Origin: an uncultured Clostridia bacterium | Lineage (GTDB): Bacteria > Bacillota > Clostridia > Christensenellales > CAG-917 | DNA length: 6,361 bases | Assembly (NCBI GenBank): GCA_947174215.1 | Contig: CAMWIB010000063.1 | Span: forward strand, 1-6,361 | Direction: 5' to 3' | In this document: positions 1 to 6,200 of the stretch, one piece after another | How the letters are laid out: every line of letters starts with the position of its first letter | Position numbering within the stretch: position 1 is the stretch's first letter | Position numbers and translations under genes: made by a program | Notes under the pieces: model-generated | The model's database searches: none | Seen by the model: only the letters and a program-made list of their open reading frames with translations | Told to the model about the DNA's origin: nothing

Positions 1-5
1 GCTTT

Positions 6-110
6 TTGTGCTTGCACGAATAAAGAGTTGCAATAAAAAATATACGCACGAAGTGCGGCAGAATTGTTTGCGAGTGCCAGTAGGAGGTATGCGCACCGCG
101 CAATACCACC
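6..110. repeat. Structured intergenic repeat, full copy 1
   Basis: This copy matches 184-287 almost base for base over 6-78 (offset 178) and then diverges in a second arm. It has two foldable parts. The core (28-66) has a 5-bp hairpin, 45-49 with 53-57 (CGCAC/GTGCG around GAA), inside an outer GCAAT/ATTGT pairing. The distal arm (83-110) pairs 83-90 with 103-110 with one A/A mismatch, and an inner GCG/CGC pair closes a 5-nt loop. No reading frame spans it. It could be a REP/MITE-like palindromic element or a family of small RNAs; the sequence alone does not decide which, and orientation is arbitrary. Confidence 0.8.
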
Positions 111-163
111 GATGAGGTGAGAGATAATAGTGAAAAGTGAAGAGCTGTGGATAGAAAATTGTT

Positions 164-177
164 GTGATTCGAATCAC
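164..177. repeat. 14-bp perfect palindrome
   Basis: GTGATTC/GAATCAC is perfectly self-complementary with no spacer. It lies in the unique stretch between repeat copies 1 and 2. It could be a protein-binding dyad. It resembles a tRNA T-arm (TTCGAAT), but the stem does not register and no other tRNA part is present. No function is assigned. Confidence 0.4.
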
Positions 178-183
178 CGTGCG

Positions 184-287
184 TTGTGCTTGCACGAATA
201 AAGAGTTGCAATAAAAAATATACACACGTAGTGTGGCAGAATTGTTTGCGAGTGCCGTAGGTGGTATAAGCGAGGCGAGCTACCACC
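184..287. repeat. Structured intergenic repeat, full copy 2
   Basis: This is the second full copy, 73 bp after the end of copy 1. The core hairpin is CACAC/GTGTG (223-227 with 231-235) around GTA. Relative to copy 1, G46-C56 has become A224-T234, so a pair changed on both sides and pairing was kept. The distal arm is a perfect 7-bp stem, GGTGGTA (260-266) with TACCACC (281-287). Its loop differs in sequence from that of copy 1. The sequence between the two copies (111-183) is not repeated. Confidence 0.8.
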
Positions 288-332
288 GAGTACTAAGATA
301 CGATGAAACTTTTGATTTTCACTAATTAAGGA

Positions 333-372
333 TTGCAATAAAAAATATACACACGAAGTGTGGCAGAATTGC
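333..372. repeat. Structured repeat, core-only copy 3
   Basis: Only the core of the repeat is present: TTGCAAT, an A-rich stretch, the hairpin CACAC-GAA-GTGTG (350-354 with 358-362), then GGCAGAATTGC. The outer pairing GCAAT (335-339) with ATTGC (368-372) is perfect here, while copies 1 and 2 have a G-T pair at its end. The flanking 'cttgcacgaataaag' block and the distal arm are absent. This copy ends 18 bp from the stop codon of the minus-strand hydrolase gene. Confidence 0.75.
338..362 (-). terminator. Candidate intrinsic terminator of the GDSL-type hydrolase gene
   Basis: On the minus strand, starting 29 nt past the hydrolase stop codon, the repeat core reads as a CACAC-TTC-GTGTG hairpin followed by TATATTTTTTATT. 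The stem is only 5 bp and the T-run starts four bases after it, so it is a weak to moderate terminator by sequence. The same structure recurs at 28-66 and 206-244, which could act as back-ups. Confidence 0.4.
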
Positions 373-390
373 TATCGCGCATTGTATTCT

Positions 391-1083
391 TTATTTCATT
401 TCCAGTTCTTTGAGCGAATTTTCAATTATATCGGCTAAGATTTGCATACCCGAGGTAGATAGGTGAAGTTTGTCTTTGTCAAGCGTGTTTTGGGCATAAG
501 TATCATTGTTCAGAATGCTGTTATATAGGTCTACGTAATGAAATTTGTTGCCGTGGCTTGCTGTTTCTTGGCGTATAGCGGCGTTCAGCTTTTGAGCGCG
601 TACAACAAGGCGAGTATCTCTATCTGGCATACCTACGCAGAAGGTTTCCGCATTTGGATACTGCTTGGTTATAGTTTCAAGTACGGAGTGATAGGCTTTG
701 CCAAATTGTTCCCAACCGATTGCGTGCCATAAGTCGTTTACTCCAATGAATACTATGATTATATCGGGTAGGTTACCGCCGTTGTCGGCGAGGTGGTGGG
801 CGCGATATTCGCCCGACATATTGTCCTCAATATATTCGGGAAGATAGTTGTATAGCAGACCGCCCGACCAAGAGTTGTTTACGCAGAGAACCATTTCGTA
901 TTTGTTTATAAGGCGCATCCACCAAGTATCGGCGAGCTTAAAGGGTACGGTCTTGCCGTAGTATGCGGGATTCTTGCTGATAGTAGCGTTTATATTGGCG
1001 TTATTGGAAACACCCTCAAAGCTTGATAGGCTGTCGCCGAGTATAGATATGCGCTTGCCGCGAAGTATTTCCTTTAAGTACAT
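391..1083 (-). CDS. SGNH/GDSL-type hydrolase (esterase/lipase family)
   Basis: This is a 230-residue protein of the SGNH hydrolase fold, whose members cleave ester bonds (acyl, acetyl, phospholipid) with a Ser-Asp/His centre. Block I is ISILGDSLSSFEG, with the likely nucleophile Ser18 in GDSL. Block II is probably NNSWSGG near residues 69-75. Block III is GVND (114-117), with Asn116 as the oxyanion residue. Block V is DKLH (204-207), giving Asp204 and His207 in the usual DxxH spacing. No signal peptide or membrane segment is visible, so it is probably cytoplasmic. The length is normal for a stand-alone domain. The start is supported by AGAGGTG seven bases upstream of the ATG. It is transcribed away from the cupin gene and appears monocistronic. 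The natural substrate cannot be read from the sequence. Confidence 0.9.
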   Translation of the reverse strand: MYLKEILRGKRISILGDSLSSFEGVSNNANINATISKNPAYYGKTVPFKLADTWWMRLINKYEMVLCVNNSWSGGLLYNYLPEYIEDNMSGEYRAHHLADNGGNLPDIIIVFIGVNDLWHAIGWEQFGKAYHSVLETITKQYPNAETFCVGMPDRDTRLVVRAQKLNAAIRQETASHGNKFHYVDLYNSILNNDTYAQNTLDKDKLHLSTSGMQILADIIENSLKELEMK

Positions 1084-1101
1084 ATAAGCACCTCTTTCAA
1101 T

Positions 1102-1130
1102 ATTGTATCAAAATCGATGTATAAATGCAA
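1102..1130 (-). promoter_or_regulatory. Promoter of the GDSL-type hydrolase gene
   Basis: The minus strand has TTGCAT (1125-1130), a 17-bp spacer and TACAAT (1102-1107), close to the sigma-A consensus. The predicted transcript would have a very short leader of about 11-12 nt, just enough to include the AGAGGTG ribosome binding site. Confidence 0.5.
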
Positions 1131-1154
1131 CGTTGGCGAATGCTAAACGCCGTT
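1129..1154. promoter_or_regulatory. Interrupted inverted repeat between the divergent promoters
   Basis: GGCG (1135-1138) pairs with CGCC (1148-1151), and AAC (1129-1131) with GTT (1152-1154), around a 9-nt centre. It touches the -35 of the hydrolase promoter and lies upstream of the cupin promoter, where a shared regulator could bind. The arms are short, so chance is possible. Confidence 0.2.
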
Positions 1155-1184
1155 TATTAAAAATTTGCTTTCTCCATATTGGTA

Positions 1185-1213
1185 TTGCATTATGGTTTGG
1201 GCAATGGTAAAAT
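1185..1213 (+). promoter_or_regulatory. Promoter of the cupin gene and possibly the DUF1349 gene
   Basis: TTGCAT (1185-1190), a 17-bp spacer and TAAAAT (1208-1213). The -35 hexamer is identical to that of the divergent hydrolase promoter. An alternative AT-rich -10 (TATAAA near 1232) lies too close to the ribosome binding site to be preferred. Confidence 0.45.
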
Positions 1214-1251
1214 TATATAAAGACTAATTTATATAAAACGCGGAGTTACAT

Positions 1252-1578
1252 ATGATTAAATTTGATGAAATAATTCAAACGGAAATGAAAAATTTCTACG
1301 GCGGAGAGGGTACTGTAAAAGCGGCGATAGTTGTAGACGAGCTGAACCGCATTATGAAGGGAAGTCTGCCAAAGGGCGCGTCGATAGGCTTGCATAGGCA
1401 CGAAACCTCGTCGGAGATTGTGTATATCCTCTCGGGAAGAGGCAAAGCCATATGTGACGGCGTAGAAGAGGAACTATACGCAGGTGTTTGCCACTATTGC
1501 AAAAAAGGTAGTGAGCATACGGTGCTTAATACTGGCGATGACGACCTTGTATTTTTTGCGGTCGTGCCTCAACAATAA
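1252..1578 (+). CDS. Small single-domain cupin protein
   Basis: A 108-residue protein that is essentially one cupin beta-barrel. Motif 1 fits the family pattern exactly: G42-x5-H48-x-H50-x4-E55-x6-G62, giving three metal ligands (H48, H50, E55). Motif 2 is G78-x5-K84-x-G86-x2-H89-x3-N93, with the fourth ligand H89 present and Lys in place of the usual Pro. All four metal-binding residues are kept, so a metal-dependent binding or enzymatic role (isomerase, dioxygenase or sugar/ligand sensing) is possible, but small cupins are too diverse to name a substrate. It is probably cytosolic, with no signal peptide. The start is supported by CGGAG six bases upstream of the ATG. It lies 93 bp before the DUF1349 gene on the same strand. 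Confidence 0.88.
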   Translation: MIKFDEIIQTEMKNFYGGEGTVKAAIVVDELNRIMKGSLPKGASIGLHRHETSSEIVYILSGRGKAICDGVEEELYAGVCHYCKKGSEHTVLNTGDDDLVFFAVVPQQ

Positions 1579-1671
1579 TGGTATATTGCTAAAAACGGTA
1601 TCCTAATTGCGCTAATTGTAGTCGATTAAGACAAATAAGATAGCTAAGTATGATAAGCGGAGGAATTTTAT

Positions 1672-2253
1672 ATGAATTTACCTGAAATGATGTGGACGAG
1701 AGCGCCTAAACAATTTGAGATTAAGGACGATGAAATTGTTATGAAAACTGAGCCGAATACGGATTTGTGGCAGAGGACTTATTACGGTTTCAGAAACGAC
1801 AATGCGCCCGTACTGCAAATGACAACGAGTGAAAAGTATTTTTCTTTCACGGTGAAAACGCAGTTTGACAGTAAGCGCAGGTTTGACCAATGCGGAATTG
1901 CAATGTATCTTGACAGCGACAACTGGTTGAAGGCCTCAATAGAGTATGAAAACGATAAGTTCCAAAGGCTTGGAAGCGTGGCGACGAATCACGGTTATTC
2001 AGATTGGGCTACGACGGATATTGACGCGTCTATCAAGACGATGTGGTACCGTTTCAGCCGCAGAGAATCCGACTACTGCATAGAATGCTCGTATGACGGC
2101 GTAAATTTCAAGCAAATGAGAATATGTCATATGTGGGAAGGCGCAGGCGAGATTACGTTTGGCGTATACGCCTGTTCACCCGAGCAATCTTCGTTTGAGG
2201 CGAGATTCACTGAACTTTCGCTTGGCGAGTGCAAATGGCTAGCGCACGAATGA
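1672..2253 (+). CDS. DUF1349-family protein (concanavalin-like fold)
   Basis: A 193-residue protein resembling the DUF1349 family, a concanavalin A-like beta-sandwich. Recognisable stretches, in order, are TDLWQRTYYGF (30-40), the QCGIAMYLDSDNWLKASIEYE region, GSVATNHGYSDW, the SYDGVNFKQMRICHM region and FGVYACSPEQSSF near the C terminus. Family members are thought to bind or process carbohydrates in some cases, but no reaction is established and none is claimed here. No signal peptide is seen and the length is typical. The start is supported by a strong GGAGGA seven bases before the ATG. The 93-bp gap from the cupin gene has no clear terminator and holds a direct repeat CTAATTG (1603-1609, 1612-1618), so co-transcription is likely. 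A weak local promoter (TTAAGA-17-TATGAT, 1626-1654) would leave almost no leader. The 3' end overlaps the opposing MerR reading frame by 127 bp. Confidence 0.85.
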   Translation: MNLPEMMWTRAPKQFEIKDDEIVMKTEPNTDLWQRTYYGFRNDNAPVLQMTTSEKYFSFTVKTQFDSKRRFDQCGIAMYLDSDNWLKASIEYENDKFQRLGSVATNHGYSDWATTDIDASIKTMWYRFSRRESDYCIECSYDGVNFKQMRICHMWEGAGEITFGVYACSPEQSSFEARFTELSLGECKWLAHE

Positions 2254-3194
2254 TTTGATTGGTATGGCGTAGTTTTTTTGAGCACAAACCTAATATAATA
2301 AGACAACAATTTAGATACCTTATTTTTTACTTTTTGGGGATTGTCTTGCTCGTCCTCGATTTCTACACCGGCAACTGCCGTGTAAGTTTGGCTTGTAGTT
2401 TTTTTATGTGGACCAGTTTCTGGTATCACCCACGATTTTCCCGTAGGCATTACGCCACGCCGTATTACTTCCTCCGCCATAAGGACTCTGTGTTCGGCTG
2501 TCGGTTCGACAACGGCAAACTTCATTACGAGCGATTTTTTGCGCGTAACAGTTTCCACAGTGCCGTCAGAGGGTTGGTGTATCGGTGGGGTGACAATGGG
2601 AATGCAAATGCGATAAGTTTTGTCCTTAAAATAATTCTCGTCAAAGTCGTCAACGGTCGGGAAAGTCATAAGGTCGTTATACTGATTGAAAAAGCTATGA
2701 GTTACGTCGCAAACGCACTCTGCGTTTATTGCAGACGAATATGCGTCGCGCGAGTCGAGATATTGCTGTGAAAAAGAGGGGGAAGCAGGGTAGGTCTTGC
2801 AGAAACATAACTGTGAGATTTCGTCCATAATAGAGAACTTGGGAGTACCGCCCATAATATCAACTTCAAAGATGTCGATAAGCCCGTCAATCATATGACG
2901 CAGAGTAATCAACTCGCTTAACTTATTTTCAATATCCAGATTCCCCGAAAAATAATCTGCGATGTCCCTTTGAGTGAACTGAGTATTTTTCAGTCGTTCG
3001 GCGAGCTGAATTTTTATGACGTCTTCGGCTGAGTATTCACGATAATTGTTGTCAGTCATACGGTTTGGGGTGAGTATTCCGGTAGTTTCATAGTGCTTCA
3101 AAATACGCGGCGTAATATCCAAAAATTTCGTAACGTCGCTTACGCTGAATTTTTGACTGGTAAATTTAAGCTTTTCTTCGTTTAGTTCTTTCAC
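2127..3194 (-). CDS. MerR-family transcriptional regulator with suspect C-terminal tail
   Basis: A 355-codon frame starting at GTG. Residues 16-36 form the MerR helix-turn-helix (FSVSDVTKFLDITPRILKHYE), followed by GILTP and the wing NNYREYS. A second helical part (FTQRDIADYF, 73-82) and a dimerisation helix (about 86-113) follow. Residues ~115-300 look like a separate effector-binding domain containing GKSWVIPETGP and YTAVAGVEIEDE; it may be GyrI/BmrR-like, but I am not sure. The protein probably binds a small ligand and twists a promoter with a long spacer. AAGGA lies about 12 bases before the GTG, a rather long spacing. The last 48 codons follow an A7 tract (2273-2279), are Ser/His/Pro-rich and lie mostly antisense to the DUF1349 gene, so they are probably not native sequence. 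An extra A would end the protein at a TAG at 2239-2241. The gene is divergent from the surface-protein gene and may regulate it. Confidence 0.85.
   Translation of the reverse strand: MKELNEEKLKFTSQKFSVSDVTKFLDITPRILKHYETTGILTPNRMTDNNYREYSAEDVIKIQLAERLKNTQFTQRDIADYFSGNLDIENKLSELITLRHMIDGLIDIFEVDIMGGTPKFSIMDEISQLCFCKTYPASPSFSQQYLDSRDAYSSAINAECVCDVTHSFFNQYNDLMTFPTVDDFDENYFKDKTYRICIPIVTPPIHQPSDGTVETVTRKKSLVMKFAVVEPTAEHRVLMAEEVIRRGVMPTGKSWVIPETGPHKKTTSQTYTAVAGVEIEDEQDNPQKVKNKVSKLLSYYIRFVLKKTTPYQSNHSCASHLHSPSESSVNLASNEDCSGEQAYTPNVISPAPSHI
2239..2279 (+). terminator. Weak candidate terminator after the DUF1349 gene
   Basis: CTA-g-CGC (2239-2245) can pair with GCGTAG (2267-2272), followed at once by seven T (2273-2279). 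The loop is long (21 nt) and the stem has one bulged G, so it is weak. The hairpin starts inside the last codons of the gene. The T7 run is the same tract that forms A7 in the opposing MerR gene. Confidence 0.3.
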
Positions 3195-3198
3195 GTTA

Positions 3199-3229
3199 TT
3201 GACTTTTCCTTTATATATGATATTATACT
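3199..3229 (+). promoter_or_regulatory. Candidate promoter of the surface-protein gene, possibly MerR-type
   Basis: TTGACT (3199-3204) is followed by TATTAT after 16 bp or TATACT (3224-3229) after 19 bp. A 19-bp spacer is the hallmark of promoters activated by MerR proteins, and a MerR gene starts immediately to the left. The spacer is very AT-rich, and a convincing dyad inside it is not visible, so the choice of -10 is uncertain. Confidence 0.35.
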
Positions 3230-3230
3230 A

Positions 3231-3259
3231 ATTGTATGAAAATGTATAGGGCTTGTCAA
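3231..3259 (-). promoter_or_regulatory. Promoter of the MerR regulator gene
   Basis: The minus strand has a consensus TTGACA (3254-3259), a 17-bp spacer and TACAAT (3231-3236), a strong sigma-A promoter by sequence. A second perfect TATAAT lies further downstream without a matching -35. The -35 sits inside the inverted repeat TTGTC-AATA-GACAA, which is compatible with autoregulation. Confidence 0.6.
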
Positions 3260-3277
3260 TAGACAAATTTTGCCCTA
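3247..3277. promoter_or_regulatory. Inverted repeat between the MerR and surface-protein genes
   Basis: TTGTC (3253-3257) pairs with GACAA (3262-3266) around AATA. An outer pair TAGGGC (3247-3252) / GCCCTA (3272-3277) closes the structure, with an ATTTT bulge on one side. It overlaps the -35 of the MerR promoter and would lie in the leader of the surface-protein mRNA, ending just before the GGGGAT ribosome binding site. It could be a DNA operator or an mRNA hairpin. Confidence 0.4.
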
Positions 3278-3294
3278 ACTAATGGGGATAAGTT

Positions 3295-6200
3295 ATGAGT
3301 GCAATACATAGGAAACAATATTTGCCATTACTTACAATTTTCATGGCGGCGGCGCTTATCTTGACTTGCACGGTGATATGCGGCATACAAGGTACGGTGT
3401 ATGCGGCGAGCGGAGCGGACACTGCTATCCAAGCTGACGTCGGTGTGGATACGGTTGCTACTGTTGGTACTACGGAATATACTGATTTCACCAGTGCATG
3501 GTCGGCGGCAAACGATGCAGGTACGGCAACGGTTACGCTTTATGTTGACGTGGTTACTGCGAGCGCACTTGGCGTAGGTGCCGGCAAGAATATAACCCTC
3601 GACCTTAACGGTCGAATGCTAAAATACAGCAACAGCACTGTGAATAGTTCGGTTATAAACGTAAACGGCGGCAATTTTACGCTGACGGACAGCGAAAAGG
3701 ATTTACCGCAAAATGACAAAACGCCCCATAATTATAACGTAACGGACGGACTTTGGATTTTCGACGATAATGGCGGTAAAACCATGTATGGCGGAGTGCT
3801 GACTGGTGGAACGGGGTTGACGCACGAAATCTTCGGTATGGTTTTGTATCACGGAGGCGGCGTGTGTATTGTCAGTGGCACTTTTACAATGAATGGTGGA
3901 ACGATTGCCGGCAATAGGGCTAACAACGGTCAAGGCGGCGGCGTGTGCATAACAGACAACTCCGCCGAGTTTACAATGAACGCCGGAATGATTGCCGGAA
4001 ATAAGGCAGATATGGGCGCAGGCGGCGTACAAGTCAATTGGGTTAACGGCGGCATCGGCAAATTTACGATGACGGGTGGAGTGATAACGGAAAACGCAGG
4101 CGACGGTGTATTTATTAACGCCGAGGCCGCGGAATTCCATATGTCGGGCGCGCCGAAGATAATTGGCAACGGCGGTGAAAACATTAAGTTCACCAACGAT
4201 ACGAACTTTATAAGAATTGATGGGGAACTTACCGAGGGCGCAGAAATATGGATTAGCGGAAATAGAGCGGCGTATACCAAAGACTACGCACAATATAATA
4301 CCGTAGATGGCAAAGTTGTTCCGCCTTCAAATTATTTCTATTCCACAGATAGCTCGAAATTGGTTACATTAAATGCAATCAACGAGGTCGTGTTGGCAGA
4401 CCCTGTCGTAACGGTCAAGATAGGGGAAGACGGCGAATCACAAAAATTTGCCGATATCGTTTCTGCGTTTGACTACGCAAACAATTATTCTGCAAACGTT
4501 GAAATCAAGCTGCTTGCCGACATTACGTCAAACGCATCTATCGCCGGTGAAGACGTCATAACCCTCGACCTCAACGGTCATCTTTTGAAACGTGTAAGCA
4601 ATGGCGTGTCGGCTTTCATAACCGTAGAACACGACTCAACGTTGAGAATTATTGACAGCAACGCTACGGAGGAGGTAAAAACTCCGCATGATTATTACGT
4701 GAACGACAGTGGAGTTTGGATTTTTGTCGATAAAGATTTTCAAAATACCGAAAATTATGAAATCAAAACGCTCTACGGCGGCGTGATTGCAGGCTCGGGA
4801 ATGTCCGACGGTTGGTTGTCTATTGGTTTGGGTACGGTTATAATGGAAGGCGGTGCAATATGCGGAAATTCGGGGTCCGGCGTGGTCGTTGAAGAAGTAG
4901 GCACGCTTGTAATGACAGGCGGAAGAATTTGCGGCAACGGAGGCGGAGTTCGTGTTTTAGGTACGTTCAAAGTGTCGGATACGCCGATTATAACGGACAA
5001 TAAATCAACTGACGGTAACGACGTAAACGTTTGGTTGCAGTTAGGCTCAAAAATCACCGTTGACGACGAACTCAAAACGGGTGCGAAAATCGGCGTAAAG
5101 TATGAAGGCGGTGCGGGCGCAGTTGCCGCGGGCTATGCGCAAACCGACAAGCCGTCCAACTACTTTATCCCCGATGGAACGTATAATTGCGCTTACGTCA
5201 GCGATGAGGAAAGCGGCACGGTGTTTATCGGCATGCACGATTTTGACAATGCCCCGTGGTTGACTAGCGCCACCACTCATTGGAAAGATTGTCTAAACGA
5301 TTGCGGGCAATTTATGTATTCAAATTCGCACCACTTCGATGAAGAGGTTGTAAGCGATACTTACCTTAAATCTTCCGCAACTTGTACGGCAAAAGCCGTT
5401 TACTATAAGTCCTGCGTATGTGGGGCGCACGGAACGGATACGTTTGAGGACGGCGAGCCTGCTGGCCATACTTTACTGGCAGTTTCATTAAGGACGGCGA
5501 CTTGTACGGCGTTTGGCGAACTTGCGCACGACCATTGCACGGTATGCGACAAGAACTTTGTCGAAGGCGTAGAAAAGACTGAGGAAGACTTGCAAATCGC
5601 AAAAGTCGCGCATACCCTCGCCGCTGGCGTAAGAGAAAACGAGAAGGCGGCAACTTGCACACGTGAGGGTAGTTATGATGAGGTTGTTTATTGCTCGGTC
5701 TGCGGAGAGGAATTAAGCAGAACGCCGAATACGATTGATAAAATCGCGCACAACGAGGAAATAATACCCGCAGTAGATGCGACTTGTACGGCTAAGGGCA
5801 AGACCGAGGGCAAGAAGTGCAAGGATTGCGATACTGTTACGCTTGCGCAAGTTGAAACGGATATGATGCCGCATACCGAAGCAACCGATAATGCCGTCGC
5901 TCCAACCTGCACGGCGGACGGCAAAACGGAAGGTAAGCATTGTTCCGTTTGCGGTCATGTCATAGTTGCACAAACTACGGCCCCCGCACTTGGTCACTAT
6001 TATGGGGAATGGACAGTTACGAAGGCGGCTACCTGTACGGAAGGCGGAAGCAGATATCGTGTTTGTACTCGCAATGACGAGCATATAGAAGAAGAGGATA
6101 TAGCGGCGCTCGGTCACGATTACGGTGACTGGGTGGTTACAAAACTGCCTACTGCAATGCAAGACGGGGAGCAACGCCGTTTCTGCTCGCACGATAACTC

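Noticed and set aside
161..180. tRNA T-arm remnant (TTCGAAT)
   Set aside because: The pairing does not give a 5-bp stem with a 7-nt loop, and no acceptor, D or anticodon arm is nearby.
6..287. Insertion sequence bounded by the two full repeats
   Set aside because: The copies are in direct orientation only 73 bp apart, with no transposase or room for one.
1..372. CRISPR array
   Set aside because: Only three copies, repeats of about 105 bp with internal hairpins, a truncated third copy, irregular spacing and no cas genes.
538..732. Plus-strand ORF of 64 codons
   Set aside because: It lies entirely inside the GDSL-type hydrolase gene on the other strand; no ribosome binding site or recognisable domain.
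1678..1890. Minus-strand ORF of 70 codons
   Set aside because: Antisense to the DUF1349 gene, with Arg/His/Phe-rich composition typical of shadow frames.
2259..2771. Plus-strand ORF of 170 codons
   Set aside because: Antisense to the MerR effector domain; no family resemblance, and the opposing frame has a clear MerR domain.
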